64,000 nt of DNA, from the NCBI RefSeq assembly GCF_003025555.1, contig NZ_PYMH01000001.1, forward strand, positions 310,001 to 374,000, written 5' to 3'. The notes beneath the pieces were generated by a model, which was not told the origin of the DNA, did no database searches, and saw nothing but the letters and a program-made list of their open reading frames with translations. The position numbers and the translations under genes are program-made. Below are positions 62,150 through 64,000 of the stretch, piece by piece. Position 1 is the first letter of the stretch. Each line of letters opens with the position of its first letter. Origin of the DNA: Photobacterium lutimaris. Its GTDB lineage: Bacteria; Pseudomonadota; Gammaproteobacteria; Enterobacterales; Vibrionaceae.

Positions 62150-63960
62150 GTTATGTTGTCGGCACGGCAGGGCACGTCGATCACGGTAAGTCTGCATTGA
62201 TCAAAGCGTTGACGGGTATCGATACCGCACACTTACCACAGGAAAAAAAGCGGGGTATGACCATTGATTTGGGCTTTGCCTATTTCAAACATCAGAACGG
62301 TGAGCCTGTAGGGGTGATTGATGTACCCGGCCACGAGCGCTTTATTCGCAACATGGTGGCTGGGGTGTGGAGCCTCGACATGGTGCTCTTTGTCGTCGCG
62401 GCCGATGAGGGATGGATGCAAATGTCCACAGATCACCTCAAAGTGATCGCCTCGATGGGGATTGATAATGTCACTTTGGTGATCACCAAATCGGATCTGG
62501 TTGATGATGATATGTTGGCCTTGGTCGAAGAAGAATCTCTTGAGCAGTTTCTCGATATCGCGGGCTTTATTCCTGACTCAGTCACGGTTTCAGCCCACGA
62601 AGATAAAGGCATAGAGCGGCTGCGGCAGTATATTTGCCATACGCTTGATAAAGAGATAGACAGCGATCGTGAAGATGCTGAACGTCATGCCCACCTGTAC
62701 ATTGACCGCGTCTTTACCGTCAATGGTGTGGGTACGACAGTAACGGGCAGTCTCTGTGGCGGAGAGTTTGCCGTTGGGCAGAAGCTCTACATGCTGCCGG
62801 GTGGTCGTGAAGTGCAGGTGAAAAGCTTGCAGTCGTACCATCAGAATATTGAACTGGCCAAACCGGTTTCCCGGGTGGCGATTGGCCTTAAGGGCATCAA
62901 GAAAAAAGACGTCGAGCGGGGCTTCTGTTTGACCCGTCGCAAGGAGAGCTCATTTGTCACCGATGAGCTGATTGTGCGGCTGGACAATCAATTGTTTGAG
63001 GGCTCTTCATCTGGCAAGCCGTGCCGAAACAACAGTGAAGTAGAACTGGCCTTTGGCACGTTCAATACACTTGCTAAGATATTTGTCTTCAAGGGTACCA
63101 ACCTTGCCAGACTACGTCTGAAAGCGCCGGCAAGTTGCTTTTGGAATCAGCGAGCGTTGCTTATTCAGCATGGCGGTAGCCGGATCCTTAATTGTGGCAG
63201 CATTGTCTGGTCAGGCGCCGTTGCTAAGAGTGACCGTAACAAACTTTATGAGCTTCTGATGGCGATGCCTGAACACCCTGCCTGGGAAGATTACGTTACC
63301 ATCAATATGGCTTTGTATGGGTATGCAAAACGCGGTGAGCAAGTACTTGATGAGTCAGGTTATCAAGTGTGTGGTGATTGGCTCTTTACCGCAGAGTGCT
63401 TTAACCAGACTCACCAGCACGTCGAAGATACCCTCAAACTAGGCCTGATTGACCTATCCGTGAATGAGCTGAGTGGTAAGTGCCAGATGGCGGTTGCCCC
63501 ATTATCCGCCGCGCTCGATGTGCTGGTCGAGGAGGGCAAGCTTCGCCGTTCTAATGAGCTTTACTCACTTGGAAGCGGCCAGAATGAAGCCCAGCTATCG
63601 CCAACGGCGAAGAAGATCCTTGCGCATATGGATCATGCTGGCCAGCAAGGCTACGAGGCCGACAAAGAGAAAATCCCAGGGGCTCAGAAGGAGCTCAGAA
63701 ACCTTGTCCGGCTGGGTTTTGCGGTACCGATGGAAGGTAAGATCTACTATTTGGCATCGGTTTACCAAGGTTTAGTTCACGACTTACTTCAAGAGCAGTC
63801 AGTGGGTGACCGTTTTGCTATCTCTGAAGCGCGAGAGCGAACAGGACTATCCCGCAAATATATAATCCCACTACTCAACCGTATGGAAGCTGATGGCTGG
63901 ATCAAGCGGGTTGATAATGACAGGCAAGTGTTGAAAACGCTGGAGACCGAGTGCGTCTAG
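62146..63960 (+). CDS. selB: Selenocysteine-specific elongation factor SelB
   Basis: The 604-residue GTPase has G1 GHVDHGKSALIKAL, switch RGMTIDLGF, G3 DVPGHERFIRNM and G4 TKSD. EF-Tu-like domains follow, with VFTVNGVGTTVTGSL, and a C-terminal part of winged helices (about residue 370 onward) that binds the SECIS hairpin. It brings Sec-tRNA to the ribosome at UGA codons such as codon 16 of selD. Last gene of selAB; its stop is 40 bases from the window end. Confidence 0.96.
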   Translation: MSYVVGTAGHVDHGKSALIKALTGIDTAHLPQEKKRGMTIDLGFAYFKHQNGEPVGVIDVPGHERFIRNMVAGVWSLDMVLFVVAADEGWMQMSTDHLKVIASMGIDNVTLVITKSDLVDDDMLALVEEESLEQFLDIAGFIPDSVTVSAHEDKGIERLRQYICHTLDKEIDSDREDAERHAHLYIDRVFTVNGVGTTVTGSLCGGEFAVGQKLYMLPGGREVQVKSLQSYHQNIELAKPVSRVAIGLKGIKKKDVERGFCLTRRKESSFVTDELIVRLDNQLFEGSSSGKPCRNNSEVELAFGTFNTLAKIFVFKGTNLARLRLKAPASCFWNQRALLIQHGGSRILNCGSIVWSGAVAKSDRNKLYELLMAMPEHPAWEDYVTINMALYGYAKRGEQVLDESGYQVCGDWLFTAECFNQTHQHVEDTLKLGLIDLSVNELSGKCQMAVAPLSAALDVLVEEGKLRRSNELYSLGSGQNEAQLSPTAKKILAHMDHAGQQGYEADKEKIPGAQKELRNLVRLGFAVPMEGKIYYLASVYQGLVHDLLQEQSVGDRFAISEARERTGLSRKYIIPLLNRMEADGWIKRVDNDRQVLKTLETECV

Positions 63961-64000
63961 TGATTATCTATTGGTCAGCTGTTAGGTAGATCAGAGCCGA

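Noticed and set aside
1..64000. CRISPR arrays, insertion sequences, prophage or integron elements
   Set aside because: No regularly spaced repeats, transposase, integrase or att-like duplications were seen in reading both strands.

Overview
The window looks like a chromosomal segment of a marine member of the Vibrionaceae, most likely Photobacterium or a close relative. The signs are a VemP/SecDF2 secretion-monitor locus, a GH19 chitinase, ovothiol synthase, a CNT nucleoside transporter, a complete selenocysteine set (selA, selB, selC, selenoprotein SelD) and a GrdX protein. This is inference from gene content; no rRNA or other marker is present.

Layout. 1-6.0 kb: end of a CWC zinc-ribbon-like gene, ovoA, small envelope proteins, two GNAT acetyltransferases (one close to E. 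coli AaaT/YhhY, with a riboswitch-like leader) and an SRPBCC protein. 6.0-7.2 kb: a long intergenic stretch with a Pho box, a 24-codon ORF and a foldable element. 7.2-11.5 kb: aapJQMP general amino-acid ABC transporter. 11.6-19.4 kb: an LPx-repeat exported protein, kefG-kefB, a structured leader plus a NupC-type nucleoside transporter, a subtilase with a Ca-binding tail, and a porin-like gene remnant. 19.4-26.4 kb: xdhABC with an NCS2 purine permease, then a GarR-type reductase. 26.6-30.3 kb: vemP-secD2-secF2. 30.3-42 kb: metC, chitinase, a lipoprotein, tag, a CDF metal exporter, astB, a DUF2058 protein, a divergent LysR/SDR pair and a candidate small-protein gene. 42-48.6 kb: the ribose operon rbsDACBKR with tandem RbsR-type operators. 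48.7-53.8 kb: modE, a DsrE protein, and a LacI-type regulator divergent from an ascorbate-type PTS (EIIA, EIIB, EIIC) with three palindromic operators. 53.8-64 kb: selenium region with remnants of lost genes, selD (in-frame UGA), a three-gene exported redox cassette (YtkA-like, MauG-like, DoxX-like), a VOC protein, a thioredoxin-fold protein, grdX, tRNA-Sec, selA and selB.

How genes work together. SelD makes selenophosphate, tRNA-Sec is the carrier, SelA converts Ser-tRNA to Sec-tRNA and SelB delivers it; SelD itself needs this machinery. The presence of grdX, and a decayed tail before selD that I read as GrdD-like, suggest that a glycine-reductase locus once sat here. XdhABC needs molybdenum cofactor, and the molybdate regulator ModE lies in the same window. 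VemP appears to control SecD2F2 translation through a long-range RNA duplex whose 5' strand lies exactly in the codons a stalled ribosome would cover.

The most interesting signals outside standard annotation are the VemP/secD2 duplex, the Pho-box-linked 24-codon ORF, the structured leaders of nupC, aaaT and selD, the 31-codon ORF with a good promoter at 41.8 kb, and the scar upstream of selD.
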